Assembly (NCBI GenBank): GCA_016182785.1
Contig: JACPFU010000039.1
Span: 1 to 37,129 of the forward strand
Length of the DNA: 37,129 nt
Reading direction: 5' to 3'
Source: Lysobacterales bacterium
GTDB lineage: Bacteria > Pseudomonadota > Gammaproteobacteria > Xanthomonadales > Ahniellaceae
Shown here: positions 1 to 9,562 of the stretch, piece by piece
Numbering within the stretch: position 1 is the first letter of the stretch
How the letters are laid out: every line of letters starts with the position of its first letter
The notes under the pieces: generated by a model
The model's database searches: none
Seen by the model: the letters and a program-made list of their open reading frames with translations, nothing else
What the model was told of the DNA's origin: nothing
Made by a program: the position numbers and the translations under genes

Positions 1-141
1 CCGAAAAGTCGGTCAAATCAGCGGTTGCAAAACACCCCAAAAACCCCGCATCCTGAGACCCCGTTCGAGTCCCGTTCTAGCCACCCAAAAGTGGCGCCAT
101 TACGGCGATCATCGGTGGCGCCTTTGGGGCGATCAGTGACA
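1..141. mobile_element. End of an IS21-like insertion sequence (partial, runs off the left edge)
   Basis: Two imperfect 24-bp direct repeats (91-114 and 115-138) each start with gtggcgcc and contain ggcgatca; about 19 of 24 positions agree. Read on the minus strand the segment starts TGTCACTGATCGCC at 141. IS21-family elements typically have a TGT/ACA tip and several internal copies of a terminal repeat, and this matches that style. The DUF429 reading frame stops being conserved exactly at 141/142. No transposase is visible because the body would lie to the left of base 1. The family assignment is by resemblance only; the disruption of the gene is the stronger evidence. Confidence 0.5.
91..138. 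repeat. Two imperfect 24-bp tandem repeats, possible IS terminal repeats
   Basis: Units 91-114 and 115-138 share gtggcgcc, then ggcgatca at the same offset. They lie just inside the proposed IS tip at 141. Such repeats could be transposase binding sites; no function is shown by the sequence alone. Confidence 0.7.
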
Positions 142-336
142 ATCGCTCGGACGAGCATCACAATCCGCCAGTCCCATCGGAATATCCACCGCAATCACCG
201 ATGCCTTCGGATTTTTCCGCACGACCTGCTCAGCGTCATCGAACCAGTGCCAATCGAGCACGTCGCCTTCACGCCGAACGCCGATCCAGCCGGAGCCGGC
301 ACCATCCACGCCCACACCAGTGCCTACGTTAGCCAT
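133..336 (-). pseudogene. Truncated DUF429 (predicted RNase H-like nuclease) gene, N-terminal part only
   Basis: The ATG at 336 opens a frame of 67 codons. It starts with the GVDGAGSGWIGV signature and reaches VIAVDIPMGL, which are the first two conserved blocks of DUF429, a family of roughly 200-260 residues with a predicted RNase H fold. The next conserved block (basic/Asp-rich, followed by an LG motif) is missing. After Asp65 the frame runs into TGT CAC TGA at 141-133, which is the proposed IS end, so the stop is supplied by foreign DNA. The remnant is divergent from the DUF6979 gene, with 45 bp between the ATG codons. The product is probably non-functional. Calling it DUF429 rests on the two N-terminal motifs. 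Confidence 0.6.
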
Positions 337-381
337 AAGATTCGCCTCATCGCGTTTCCCTGATGATGCCCGGTGCTCGAC

Positions 382-765
382 ATGACTGCATACGGAGAAG
401 CAGCAGTTTTGGCCGCGAGATTTGCCGCGACGGGCGCGCACGCGCCACCCGAAGCTTGGCTTGCAGCCGCCGCGAAGCAATTCCCGCACAGCCGCTCCCT
501 ACAAATGAAGGGCTGCCCCAGAGGCGCTTTCCTTGGCCTGTGCGGCGCTGGAATGGTGCGAGGGATCCCCTCCGGTCGGTACACGCGATCCAAACTCAAC
601 GCGGAGTATGCAGTCCGCGGCGCAGTTGCATTGAGATCCGATCCCGCACTCGCTGCCGATCGATCCGCACTTTGGCGCGTCATGTGCCCAGAACCTGGCA
701 AGGCGCACAATTCCCAAGCTGACGTTCTCGCTGCCCTGTTCAATTCAGCACTTTTGCAAGAGTAA
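382..765 (+). CDS. DUF6979-like small conserved protein
   Basis: This 127-residue protein starts MTAYGEAAVLAA and contains KGCPRGAFLGLCGAGMV, RGIPSGRYTRSKLN, SALWRVM and KAHNSQADVLAALF. These blocks match my memory of the DUF6979 family, short cytoplasmic proteins of about 120-130 residues with no known function. A GTG at 373 in the same frame would add three residues (MLD); ATG 382 gives the family-like start. Neither has a clear Shine-Dalgarno sequence. The gene lies 133 bp before hsdM on the same strand, so it could be a companion of the restriction locus or just a neighbour. It is divergent from the broken DUF429 gene. No catalytic motif is evident. Confidence 0.75.
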   Translation: MTAYGEAAVLAARFAATGAHAPPEAWLAAAAKQFPHSRSLQMKGCPRGAFLGLCGAGMVRGIPSGRYTRSKLNAEYAVRGAVALRSDPALAADRSALWRVMCPEPGKAHNSQADVLAALFNSALLQE

Positions 766-898
766 TCACTGCCGCGAGGACCGCAGCGGGCATTCCGAGG
801 CAGCGTTCGAAGACCGGTTGACCGACCATCGGCCCGAGGCTGGGAGCTATAGTCCCTGGCTCTCAATCCGTATCAGTTCACCATTTTCTGAGCATCTG

Positions 899-3394
899 AT
901 GGCCATCAAGAAATCCGACCTCTACTCCTCTCTCTGGGCTTCGTGCGATGAACTGCGCGGCGGCATGGATGCCAGCCAGTACAAGGACTACGTCCTGTTC
1001 ATGCTGTTCATCAAGTACGTTTCCGACAAGTACGGCGACTTCGATGGCTTCGAGGCGCCGGTGGTCATCCCGAAGGGCGCGAGCTTCAAGGACATGATCG
1101 CGCTCAAGGGCAACAGTGACATCGGCAACCTGATCAACACTCAGGTGATTCAGCCCTTGAGTGACGCCAATACGCGCCTCGCTCGCACTGACTTCCCCGA
1201 CTTCAACGACTCGAACAAGCTCGGTGACGGCGCGCAAAAGGTCGAGAAGCTTGGCAACCTCATCGCCATCTTCCAGAACCCGGCGCTCGATTTTTCGAAC
1301 AACCGCGCCGAGAACGACGACATTCTCGGCGATGCCTACGAATACCTGATGCGTCACTTCGCCACCGAGAGTGGCAAGAGCAAGGGCCAGTTCTACACGC
1401 CGTCCGAAGTCAGCCGCATCATGGCGAAAGTCATCGGGATCTCGCCCGCTAACACAACTGCCCAGACCACCGCGTACGACCCGACCTGCGGCTCAGGCTC
1501 GCTCTTGTTGAAGGTCGCTGCTGAGGCGGGCAAGCACATCACGCTCGAGGGCCAGGAAAACGACGTGACCACCGCCGGTCTCGCTCGCATGAACATGATC
1601 CTGCACGATTTCCCGACAGCCAATGTGCTTTCGGGCAACACGCTCTTCGACCCCAAATTCAAGGACGGCGAACAGCTGCGTACCTACGACTACGTCGTTG
1701 CCAATCCGCCTTTCTCTGACAAGAAATGGTCCACCGGCCTCGTCCTCGGCGAAAGCGGCAGCGGCGATCGCTTCCAGCGTTTCGCCTGGGGCGTGCCGCC
1801 GAAGAAACAGGGTGACTACGCATTTCTGCTGCACATCATTCGCTCGTTGAAGAGCACGGGCAAAGGCGCCTGCATTCTGCCGCATGGCGTCCTTTTCCGC
1901 GGCAATGCCGAGGCAGTCATCCGTCGGCAGCTTGTGCGCTCCGGCTATCTCAAGGCGATCATCGGTCTGCCTGCCAATCTCTTTTACGGGACAGGCATCC
2001 CGGCCTGCATCATCGTGCTCGACAAGGAGAACGCGACCGCTCGCAAGGGCGTCTTCATGATCGATGCGTCGAAAGGCTTCAAGAAAGACGGTCCGAAGAA
2101 CCGGCTGCGCGAGCAGGACATCCACAAGATCGTGGACACGTTCATGCGTCAGGATGAAAGCGACCTGCGCTACGCGCGCATGGTTGCGGTCGCCGAAATC
2201 GCCGACCCGAAGAACGACTACAACCTCAACCTCCCGCGCTACATCGACAGCACGGAGCCGGAAGACCTGCAGGACATCGACGGCCACCTGCGCGGCGGCA
2301 TTCCGGAGCGCGACATCGATGCCTTCGACGCCTACTGGAGGATCATGCCGAGCCTGCGCGCTGCCTTGTTCGCGAAATTCAATCGCCCAGGCTATGCCAC
2401 GCTGAAACTCCCCGTCGCCGAGGTGAAGCCCGCCATCTTTGGCCACGCGGAATTCACCGCGTTCACTACTCAGGCCCGGAAACGCTTCACGCAATGGCAG
2501 GACGCGTCCGTTCCGCTGCTCAAGAGCTTCGCCGTCGATGGCCATCCCAAGCAACTGATCGAAACCATCTCCGAACACCTGCTCGCAACATTCAAGGCTG
2601 CGCCGCTGCTCGACGCCTATGATGTCTATCAGCACCTGATGGACTACTGGGCCGACACCATGCAGGACGACTGCTATCTGATCGCCGATGCCGGCTGGAA
2701 GGCGGGCGCGATGCCGCGCGAGATCCGTCAGGTCAAGAACAAGGAAGGCAAGCTGGTGTGGCCCGAAAAGGAAGACTTCAAGAAGGGCAAACGCCGCTTC
2801 AAGTCCGACCTCGTCCCCGCGACCCTGCTCATCGCCCGCTATTTCGCTGTTGAGCGCGACGCCATCGCGGCGCTGGAATCCGAACTCGCCAGCATCGAGC
2901 AGCAGCTCGACGAAAAGCGCGAAGAGAACAGCGGCGAGGAAGGTCTGCTCGCGGAAGTCATCGAAGGCGAAGGCGACAAACAGAAGATCACCGCCAAGGC
3001 CGTGAAGTCTCGCCTCAAGGAAATCGGTCGCGATCCGGACTACACCGAAGAACGCGAGGCACTCGAAGACTACGCTGCGTTGCTCGACCAGCAGACCGAC
3101 GCCAAGGCCCGACTCAAAGCAGCGCAGGAAGACCTCGAAGCCAAACTCGACGCCAAGTACCCCAAGCTCACCGAAGACGACATCAAGACCCTCGTAGTCG
3201 ACGACAAATGGCTCGCGACCATCGCCGCCGACGTGCAAGCCGAACTCGACCGCGTCTCGCAAACCCTCACTGGCCGCATCCGCCAACTCGCCGAACGCTA
3301 CGCCACCCCGCTACCGCAACTCACCGACGAAGTGGCCAGGCTCGCCGCTCGCGTGGACGAACATCTCAAAAAGATGGGCGCGGTATGTGCGTAA
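899..3394 (+). CDS. hsdM: Type I restriction-modification system methyltransferase subunit HsdM
   Basis: HsdM transfers a methyl group from S-adenosylmethionine to N6 of adenine at the site chosen by HsdS, and with HsdR forms the restriction complex. The 831-residue product has the helical HsdM N-domain (from IKKSDLYSSLWASCDELRG), the SAM-binding motif DPTCGSGS at residues 194-201 and the catalytic NPPF at 269-272, followed by typical motifs such as ILPHGVLFRG. It is much longer than classical HsdM (about 500-530 residues). The extra C-terminal part is highly charged and probably coiled coil (around residues 650-800, ALESELASIEQQLDEK and similar). The ATG at 899 is preferred over an in-frame ATG at 818 because the family homology begins there. 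The stop overlaps the hsdS start by 10 bp. Confidence 0.95.
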   Translation: MAIKKSDLYSSLWASCDELRGGMDASQYKDYVLFMLFIKYVSDKYGDFDGFEAPVVIPKGASFKDMIALKGNSDIGNLINTQVIQPLSDANTRLARTDFPDFNDSNKLGDGAQKVEKLGNLIAIFQNPALDFSNNRAENDDILGDAYEYLMRHFATESGKSKGQFYTPSEVSRIMAKVIGISPANTTAQTTAYDPTCGSGSLLLKVAAEAGKHITLEGQENDVTTAGLARMNMILHDFPTANVLSGNTLFDPKFKDGEQLRTYDYVVANPPFSDKKWSTGLVLGESGSGDRFQRFAWGVPPKKQGDYAFLLHIIRSLKSTGKGACILPHGVLFRGNAEAVIRRQLVRSGYLKAIIGLPANLFYGTGIPACIIVLDKENATARKGVFMIDASKGFKKDGPKNRLREQDIHKIVDTFMRQDESDLRYARMVAVAEIADPKNDYNLNLPRYIDSTEPEDLQDIDGHLRGGIPERDIDAFDAYWRIMPSLRAALFAKFNRPGYATLKLPVAEVKPAIFGHAEFTAFTTQARKRFTQWQDASVPLLKSFAVDGHPKQLIETISEHLLATFKAAPLLDAYDVYQHLMDYWADTMQDDCYLIADAGWKAGAMPREIRQVKNKEGKLVWPEKEDFKKGKRRFKSDLVPATLLIARYFAVERDAIAALESELASIEQQLDEKREENSGEEGLLAEVIEGEGDKQKITAKAVKSRLKEIGRDPDYTEEREALEDYAALLDQQTDAKARLKAAQEDLEAKLDAKYPKLTEDDIKTLVVDDKWLATIAADVQAELDRVSQTLTGRIRQLAERYATPLPQLTDEVARLAARVDEHLKKMGAVCA

Positions 3395-4533
3395 CCACTT
3401 CGTGGGTTAGCAAACCGCTCGGAATGGTCGTGACGCTTCAGCGTGGATTCGATCTACCTCAAAGGGTTCGCCGATCCGGTGAAGTGCCGATCGTCAGCTC
3501 TGCAGGAATCACCGATTTCCATGACTCGCCAATTGTCCAGCCACCGGGAGTAGTGACGGGGCGATACGGGACGATCGGAGAGTTGTTCTTTCTGACTGAA
3601 GCGTTCTGGCCTCTAAACACGACCCTATTCGTTCGAGATTTCCACGGCAACGAACCGCATTTCGTTTACTACCTACTCCAAAGGTTCGACTTCAAGACTT
3701 TTAGCGGCAAGAGCGGTGTTCCCGGAGTCAATCGGAACGACCTCCACCGTGAAGCGGTGCGCCTGCCAGTGGACAAGGAAGAACAACGCGCCATCGCAGA
3801 GGCTCTGAGCGATGTGGATGCGCTGCTGGGCGGACTGGACCGACTCATCGCCAAGAAGCGCGACCTCAAACAGGCCGCCATGCAGCAACTCCTCACCGGC
3901 GAGACCCGCCTTCCCGGCTTCCATGGCGAGTGGGTGGTGAAGACGATCGGCGACATTGTCGAAAAGATTGTGGGTGGCGGAACGCCCAGCCGAGCGAATA
4001 GTGAGTTCTGGGGAAACGAAATTCCGTGGGTCACCGTCAAGGATTTCGCCACGTTCAACCCCCGGCACTCGCAAGAGAGCATCACGCGGCTAGGTTTGCG
4101 CAGCAGCGCCTCGCATCTGATTCCAGCAGGCACGCTCATTACTTCAACCCGCATGGCACTCGGCAAGGCGGTGGTCTATGAAGTCGATGTTTCGATCAAC
4201 CAAGACTTGAAAGCGCTTTTCCTGAAGCCAGAAGTGAGTGTCGCCTACGTCACCTACTGGTTCGAGCATTTCGGGAGCCTGATAGATGAGCTCGGAAGCG
4301 GAAGCACCGTGAAGGGCATTTCACTCGTCGAACTGAGACGCTTTCCATTTCAAGCGCCACCCCAGCCCGAACAAACCGCCATCGCGTCGGTGTTGAGTGA
4401 GATGGCCGCGGAGTTGGCGGTGTTGGAGCAGCGGCGAGAGAAGGCCCGCGCGCTCAAGCAGGCTATGATGCAGGAACTGCTCACCGGAAGGACACGTTTG
4501 GTCTCACGCGTAGACGCAGAGGCGACAGCATGA
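3385..4533 (+). CDS. hsdS: Type I restriction-modification specificity subunit HsdS
   Basis: HsdS recognises the bipartite DNA target and holds the HsdM and HsdR subunits. The 382-residue protein has the usual two-fold layout: target recognition domain 1 (about 5-125), a central conserved helix starting at EQRAIAEALSDVDALL and ending LLTGETRLPGF, target recognition domain 2 (about 185-330), and a distal helix starting EQTAIASVLSEMAAEL and ending LLTGRTRLV. The two helices are clear internal repeats of each other. ATG 3385 overlaps the end of hsdM. The stop codon overlaps the next start as ATGA (4530-4533), which indicates translational coupling. The recognition sequence cannot be read from the protein. 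Confidence 0.95.
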   Translation: MCVTTSWVSKPLGMVVTLQRGFDLPQRVRRSGEVPIVSSAGITDFHDSPIVQPPGVVTGRYGTIGELFFLTEAFWPLNTTLFVRDFHGNEPHFVYYLLQRFDFKTFSGKSGVPGVNRNDLHREAVRLPVDKEEQRAIAEALSDVDALLGGLDRLIAKKRDLKQAAMQQLLTGETRLPGFHGEWVVKTIGDIVEKIVGGGTPSRANSEFWGNEIPWVTVKDFATFNPRHSQESITRLGLRSSASHLIPAGTLITSTRMALGKAVVYEVDVSINQDLKALFLKPEVSVAYVTYWFEHFGSLIDELGSGSTVKGISLVELRRFPFQAPPQPEQTAIASVLSEMAAELAVLEQRREKARALKQAMMQELLTGRTRLVSRVDAEATA

Positions 4534-5579
4534 GCGACAAGCCCTTGCGCCAGTCTGAAATCATCCTTTACCAGACGGAGGATGGGCGGACGCGAGTGCA
4601 GTGCCGGTTCGAGGACGAGACGCTGTGGCTGACGCAAGTCCAGATTGCAGAACTGTTCCAGACCAGCGTGCCGAACATCAACCTGCACCTGAAGGCGATT
4701 TACGCGGAAGGCGAGCTGGCGGCGGAGGCAACTATTAAGTCCCACTTAATGGTTCGATTGGAGGGCGCGCGGCAGGTGTCCCGTCCCGTGCTGCACTACA
4801 GCCTGCCCGTCATTCTCGCCGTGGGTTTCCGGGTCCGCAGCCATCGGGGCACGCAGTTCCGCCAGTGGGCCACGGCACGCCTGGGTGAGTATCTGGTGAA
4901 GGGATTCACCATGGATGACGAGCGGCTCAAGAACCCGCCGGGCAAAGGCCATAAGGACTACTTTGATGAGCTGCTGGAGCGCATCCGCGACATCCGCTCA
5001 TCGGAACGGCGGTTCTACCAGAAGGTGCTCGATATCTACGCGACGAGTGTGGACTACACGCCGGACGCAGAGCAGTCGCAACGGTTCTTCGCCACCGTGC
5101 AGAACAAGATGCACTGGGCCACGCACGGTCACACCGCCGCCGAGGTCATCGTAGAACGGGTGGATGCGGCGAAGCCCTTCATGGGTCTGCAAAGCACGCG
5201 ACCCGGCGGTGTCGTGCGCAGAGACGACGTGGGCATTGCCAAGAACTACCTTACGGAGGATGAGCTGCAAGTGCTCAACCGCATCGTGAACCTCTACATC
5301 GAATACGCGGAACTGCAGGCGCTGGAGCGCAAGGCGATGACGATGCAGGACTGGATCACGAAGCTGGATGAGTTCCTGAAAATCTCCGGACGCCAACTGC
5401 TGGATCATGCCGGGAAGATTTCCGCTGAGTCCGCCAGAGCAAAGGCCGAGCTGGAATATGCACGGTATCGCACGCTGCTGGAAGCCCAGCCGCAGCGGGT
5501 GGACGCAGAGTTCGAGAAGGCAGCGAAAGCGCTGAAGCAGCTGCCGAAGCGGCGCAAACCGAAGCCATCGAAAGAGTAA
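4530..5579 (+). CDS. RhuM family protein inside the hsd operon
   Basis: The 349-residue product matches the RhuM ('virulence RhuM') family along its whole length. The N-terminal part has the DNA-binding-like [20 protein letters not shown], followed by [20 protein letters not shown] and MDDERLKN. The C-terminal half contains [37 protein letters not shown] and [20 protein letters not shown]. RhuM was named from a Salmonella pathogenicity island, but its biochemical role is unknown; the N-terminus suggests DNA binding. It starts within the hsdS stop and ends 5 bp before hsdR, so it must be co-transcribed and probably acts with the restriction complex or its control. That functional link is inferred from position only. 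Confidence 0.9.
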   Translation: MSDKPLRQSEIILYQTEDGRTRVQCRFEDETLWLTQVQIAELFQTSVPNINLHLKAIYAEGELAAEATIKSHLMVRLEGARQVSRPVLHYSLPVILAVGFRVRSHRGTQFRQWATARLGEYLVKGFTMDDERLKNPPGKGHKDYFDELLERIRDIRSSERRFYQKVLDIYATSVDYTPDAEQSQRFFATVQNKMHWATHGHTAAEVIVERVDAAKPFMGLQSTRPGGVVRRDDVGIAKNYLTEDELQVLNRIVNLYIEYAELQALERKAMTMQDWITKLDEFLKISGRQLLDHAGKISAESARAKAELEYARYRTLLEAQPQRVDAEFEKAAKALKQLPKRRKPKPSKE

Positions 5580-5584
5580 CCACC

Positions 5585-8500
5585 ATGCCCGAGCTCCCGC
5601 GCTCAGAACGCAAGACGCAGAACCGTGTGATCCAGCGCTTCACCGGGCCGGGCGGTTTGGGCTACGACTACTTGGGCGAGTGGAACAAGCGGGACGACAA
5701 CCGTTGCATCGAGGCGGAACTACTCCGCGCCAACCTGAAGGCACGCGGGTATTCGGAAGCGCATATTTCCGCCGCGCTGCAAAAGCTGATGGCTGCTGCA
5801 GACGCCACCGGCATCACGCTGTATCAGGCCAACCTGCGCACCTACCAACTGCTGCGCTATGGCGTATCCGTGCAAGTCGCCGCAGGACGTCCAAGTGACC
5901 AGGTGCACCTGATCGATTGGGAACACCCGGAGAGAAACCACTTCGCCCTCGCCGAAGAAGTGACGTTGCGCGGCGGCTACGAGCGGCGCCCCGACCTGGT
6001 GCTGTACCTCAACGGCATCGCCATCGCCGTCATCGAGCTCAAACGCAGCTCGGTCGAAATCGCAGACGGCGTACGTCAACTCGTCACCAACCAGGAAGAG
6101 ATCTTCAACAAGAGCTTCTTCCCTACGGTGCAACTCGTTTTCGCGGGCAGCGATTCACAAGGACTTCGCTACGGCACCGTGACGACAAGAGAAGAATTCT
6201 TCGTGGACTGGAAATCGTCCAGCACTGCCCCGCTCACCGCCGGTGCGCTCCTGGACCGGCCGCTCGCCGAGATATGCGAGAAGTCGCGACTGCTTGACCT
6301 GATTCGCAATTTCATCATCTTCGACGGTGGCATCAAGAAGGTGCCGCGGCCGCATCAGTTCGCGGGCGTGAAAGCGGCGCAGGAACGCATCCGCCGACGC
6401 GAGGGCGGCGTCATCTGGCACACGCAGGGCAGCGGCAAGAGCATCCTGATGGTGCTGCTCGCAAAGTGGCTGCTGGAGCACGATCCGGAGGCTCGCATCC
6501 TCGTTGTGACCGACCGCGACGAACTCGACAAGCAAATCGAGGGCGTGATGAAGAACGCCGGCGTCATTGGCGAGAACTCACCGCCGCCTCGCATCCTGAA
6601 CCGGGCGGAGTTCGTCACCAAGTTGGGTGCCGCCTCGCCACGGCTGCTTTGCGCCCTCATCCACAAGTTCGACCCGGACGACCTGAACGGTGCACCGCCG
6701 ACTGTGCACGGCCGGTTCTACGTGTTCGTGGACGAATGCCACCGTACGCAGGGCGGCGCCATGAACACGCAGATGAAACGCTGGCTTGCCAATGCCATCT
6801 TCATCGGTTTCACCGGAACGCCGCTGCTGAAGAAGGACGCAGCCAAACTGCGTACGCAGGACATCTTCGGCACCTACATCCACACCTACAAATTCCACGA
6901 AGCCGTGGCCGACAAGGTGGTGCTCGATCTGAAATACGAAGCCCGCGACGTGCCGCAGCGCATCACTTCAGCGCAGGCGATCGAAGACTATTTCGCGAAG
7001 AAGACCAAATCGCTGAACAATTTCCAGAAGGCCATCGTCCGCAGGCGCTGGGCGACGATGGAAGAATTGATGAGTGCGGAAGAGCGCAAGGCGCGCATTG
7101 CCGCCAGCATCATTCACGACTTCGACACCAAGCCGCGTCTGTACGACGACCGCGGCACGGCCATTCTCGTCGCCGCCGATATCTACGACGCCTGTCACTA
7201 CTACCGGATCTTCCAGAGCAAGCCGTTCGGTCAGCATTGCGGGATCATCACGTCGTTCGAGCCGAACCACAACGCGATCTCCCGCGAGCCACCCAACAGC
7301 GACGAGCGCTACAAGTTCGACACCTACATCCGGTACGTGCTCAAGGAAGGCCAAACCACCAAGGCCTACGAGGACGAAGCCAAGCGCCGCTTCATCGAAG
7401 AGCCGGCGAACATGAAGCTGCTGATCGTGGTGAGCAAGCTCCTGACGGGCTTCGACGCGCCGAGCTGCTCTTACATCTATCTCGACAATGCGCTGACCGA
7501 GCACAACCTGTTCCAGGCCATTTGCCGAACCAACCGGCTCGACGGCGACGACAAGGATTACGGCCACATCGTCGACTTCAAGAAGCTGTTCGCAGACGTG
7601 CAGGAAGCCATCGCCGTCTATAGCTCCGATGAGCTCGATACCGAGGCTGGCAACGGCGGCACGAACAATGTCGAGCTGAAGGACTGGCTCAAGGCAGGGA
7701 AGAAGCAGCTCGATGCGGCTCGCGAAGCGCTCCATTACCTTCGTGACGCCGTGCCTCCACCGCAGGAGATCGAGCAATTTCTGCACTACTTCTGCGGAGA
7801 CGCCAACGATCCGCAGGCGCTTGCAAACACTGAGCCGCTGCGCATTTCGTTCTACAAGGCAGTCGCCAACTTCGTCCGTGCTTTCGCCAATATTGCGCAG
7901 GACCTCTCCGAAGCCGGCTACAGCGACGCCGAATCCGCGTCGTTACAGCAAGCGGTGGACTTCTATGGCGAGATCCGTTCCGCCATCAAGAAGCATTCGG
8001 GCGAGGAGCTGGATATCAAGCCGTTCGAAGCCGACATGCGCCACCTGCTCAACACCTACATCCAGGCCGATCCAGCGAGTGCCCTGGGCGACCTCGAGGA
8101 CCTGTCGCTGACCGAGTTGATCGTGGAGACCGGCATCCACGACGCCATTGCCAAGAAGCTCAATGCCAAGTCCAAGCTGTCGCGAAACGCGATTGCGGAA
8201 GCGATCATCAACAACGTCCGCAAGACCATCATCCGCAACGAACTCACCGACCCCAAGTTCTACGAGCAGATGTCAAAACTGCTCGACGACCTGATCAAGC
8301 AGGATCGGTTGGATGCGGCAGCATACGAAAAATTCTTGCGCATGGCGGAGGCACTCGCCAAGCAAGGGGTCGGCCATGCGACTGCCGATGACGACACTCC
8401 GATCGAACTGCGCGGCAATCGGGAGGCCGCGGTCATTTTCCGCAACTTGCCGTCGATTCTGGCTTCACAACCGTCAGACAACTCAATCAGTGATTCCGTC

Positions 8501-8695
8501 GAACCTCACGGCTCCCACTATATGGGTCTCGCCGCAAAGATCGATCGAACGATGCGCGAACAGGCTCCCGCGGGGTGGAAGGGTGACGAGGTCAAGGAGC
8601 GCGTGGTGAAGAACCTCTTGTTCCCTTTGTTGGACAAGAACAATGAGGCAACAAGAAGGCTGTTTGAGCTGGTCAAGCAACAGGCAGGCTACTGA
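5585..8695 (+). CDS. hsdR: Type I restriction endonuclease subunit HsdR (nuclease-translocase)
   Basis: HsdR hydrolyses ATP to translocate DNA and cuts it at a distance from unmethylated target sites. The 1036-residue protein has a PD-(D/E)xK nuclease core (Asp137, then Glu151-Leu-Lys153 in AVIELKRSS). Superfamily 2 helicase motifs follow: Walker A TQGSGKS at 280-286, DECH at 383-386, FTGTP at 409-413, and later motifs [10 protein letters not shown] (about 619) and CRTNRLDG (about 647). The C-terminal part is helical, as usual for contacts with the methylase. All key residues are present, so the enzyme looks intact. The start is 5 bp after the RhuM-family stop; the next gene begins 2 bp after its stop. 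Confidence 0.96.
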   Translation: MPELPRSERKTQNRVIQRFTGPGGLGYDYLGEWNKRDDNRCIEAELLRANLKARGYSEAHISAALQKLMAAADATGITLYQANLRTYQLLRYGVSVQVAAGRPSDQVHLIDWEHPERNHFALAEEVTLRGGYERRPDLVLYLNGIAIAVIELKRSSVEIADGVRQLVTNQEEIFNKSFFPTVQLVFAGSDSQGLRYGTVTTREEFFVDWKSSSTAPLTAGALLDRPLAEICEKSRLLDLIRNFIIFDGGIKKVPRPHQFAGVKAAQERIRRREGGVIWHTQGSGKSILMVLLAKWLLEHDPEARILVVTDRDELDKQIEGVMKNAGVIGENSPPPRILNRAEFVTKLGAASPRLLCALIHKFDPDDLNGAPPTVHGRFYVFVDECHRTQGGAMNTQMKRWLANAIFIGFTGTPLLKKDAAKLRTQDIFGTYIHTYKFHEAVADKVVLDLKYEARDVPQRITSAQAIEDYFAKKTKSLNNFQKAIVRRRWATMEELMSAEERKARIAASIIHDFDTKPRLYDDRGTAILVAADIYDACHYYRIFQSKPFGQHCGIITSFEPNHNAISREPPNSDERYKFDTYIRYVLKEGQTTKAYEDEAKRRFIEEPANMKLLIVVSKLLTGFDAPSCSYIYLDNALTEHNLFQAICRTNRLDGDDKDYGHIVDFKKLFADVQEAIAVYSSDELDTEAGNGGTNNVELKDWLKAGKKQLDAAREALHYLRDAVPPPQEIEQFLHYFCGDANDPQALANTEPLRISFYKAVANFVRAFANIAQDLSEAGYSDAESASLQQAVDFYGEIRSAIKKHSGEELDIKPFEADMRHLLNTYIQADPASALGDLEDLSLTELIVETGIHDAIAKKLNAKSKLSRNAIAEAIINNVRKTIIRNELTDPKFYEQMSKLLDDLIKQDRLDAAAYEKFLRMAEALAKQGVGHATADDDTPIELRGNREAAVIFRNLPSILASQPSDNSISDSVEPHGSHYMGLAAKIDRTMREQAPAGWKGDEVKERVVKNLLFPLLDKNNEATRRLFELVKQQAGY

Positions 8696-8697
8696 AG

Positions 8698-9411
8698 GTG
8701 GACATCATCCAACTCGGTGACATCCGGATCTCGGTGACGCGCAAGGCCGTGAAGCACGTCCACCTGTCGGTGCACCCACCGAAGGGCGCTGTAACGCTCG
8801 TCGCTCCGACGAGCACGCGGCTCGAAGCTGCCCGCGCGTACGTCATCTCCAGGCTCGGCTGGATCCGAAACCAGCAAGCAAAGTTTCGTGGGCAAGAGCG
8901 AGAACCGCCCCGCCGCTTCGTTCCCCGCGAGAGCCACTACGTGTGGGGTCGTCGCCATTTGCTGTGCGTCGAATTCGCCGACGCCAAACCTTCGGTGTCG
9001 CTGGACCACAAGCGAATCGTGCTAACCGTTCGGCCCGGCAGCGATGCCGAGCAACGATCGGCAGTAATGCATCATTGGCACAAGTCGCTGCTGCACGCTG
9101 TCGTACCGAGCCTGATCGCCAAATGGGAGACGCGTCTCGGGGTCCGCGTCGCGGCCTACTTCCTTCAGCGCATGAAGACCAAGTGGGGCAGCTGCAATCC
9201 GGCGGCGCGGCATATCCGACTGAACACGGAGTTGGTGCAGAAGCCCAAGGACTTGCTGGAGTATGTGGTCGTCCACGAGATGGTTCACCTGCTGGCACCG
9301 ACGCACAACGAGCGATTCGTGGCTCTACTCGACAATCACTACCCAACCTGGCGTGAGGCGCGGTTGGAGCTCAATGAGCTTCCGTTGTCGGCGTCCGCGA
9401 CAAAGGGCTGA
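8698..9411 (+). CDS. DUF45/YgjP-type zinc metallopeptidase, last gene of the hsd operon
   Basis: This 237-residue protein belongs to the YgjP/DUF45 (SprT-like) putative metallopeptidase family. The zinc site HEMVH is at residues 193-197 with a third ligand candidate His203 in the following HNERF, and the family motif MKTKWGSC precedes it. No signal peptide is seen, so it is cytoplasmic. It starts with GTG at 8698, 2 bp after the hsdR stop, with an AAGG-like stretch overlapping the stop. I recall members of this family being placed next to type I hsdR in many bacteria. A role in processing or turnover of a restriction subunit is plausible but inferred; the substrate is unknown. Confidence 0.88.
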   Translation: MDIIQLGDIRISVTRKAVKHVHLSVHPPKGAVTLVAPTSTRLEAARAYVISRLGWIRNQQAKFRGQEREPPRRFVPRESHYVWGRRHLLCVEFADAKPSVSLDHKRIVLTVRPGSDAEQRSAVMHHWHKSLLHAVVPSLIAKWETRLGVRVAAYFLQRMKTKWGSCNPAARHIRLNTELVQKPKDLLEYVVVHEMVHLLAPTHNERFVALLDNHYPTWREARLELNELPLSASATKG

Positions 9412-9562
9412 CAAGCCGATACAGATATTGACCTCGGCGCGACACAGGCGAAGCCCGCGCGTGGCCGTCGAGGGTGGGATTCGGGCCGCAATGCAAAACA
9501 CAACGGGCTCCTGTGTGAAATTGGCCTTTCGTCTCTGCCCGGCGGCGCGGACGAGGAGTGAG

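Noticed and set aside
61..86. A tRNA 3'-end-like stretch (TTCGAGT, cccgt, tctagcc, a, ccc), possibly an integration site
   Set aside because: The 5' half of the T-stem does not pair with the 3' half and the end is ACCC rather than ACCA. It lies within the proposed IS end, so chance similarity is more likely.
848..853. TATAGT as a -10 element for hsdM, with TTGACC at 818-823
   Set aside because: The spacing is 24 bp, too long for a sigma-70 promoter, so I do not annotate a promoter.
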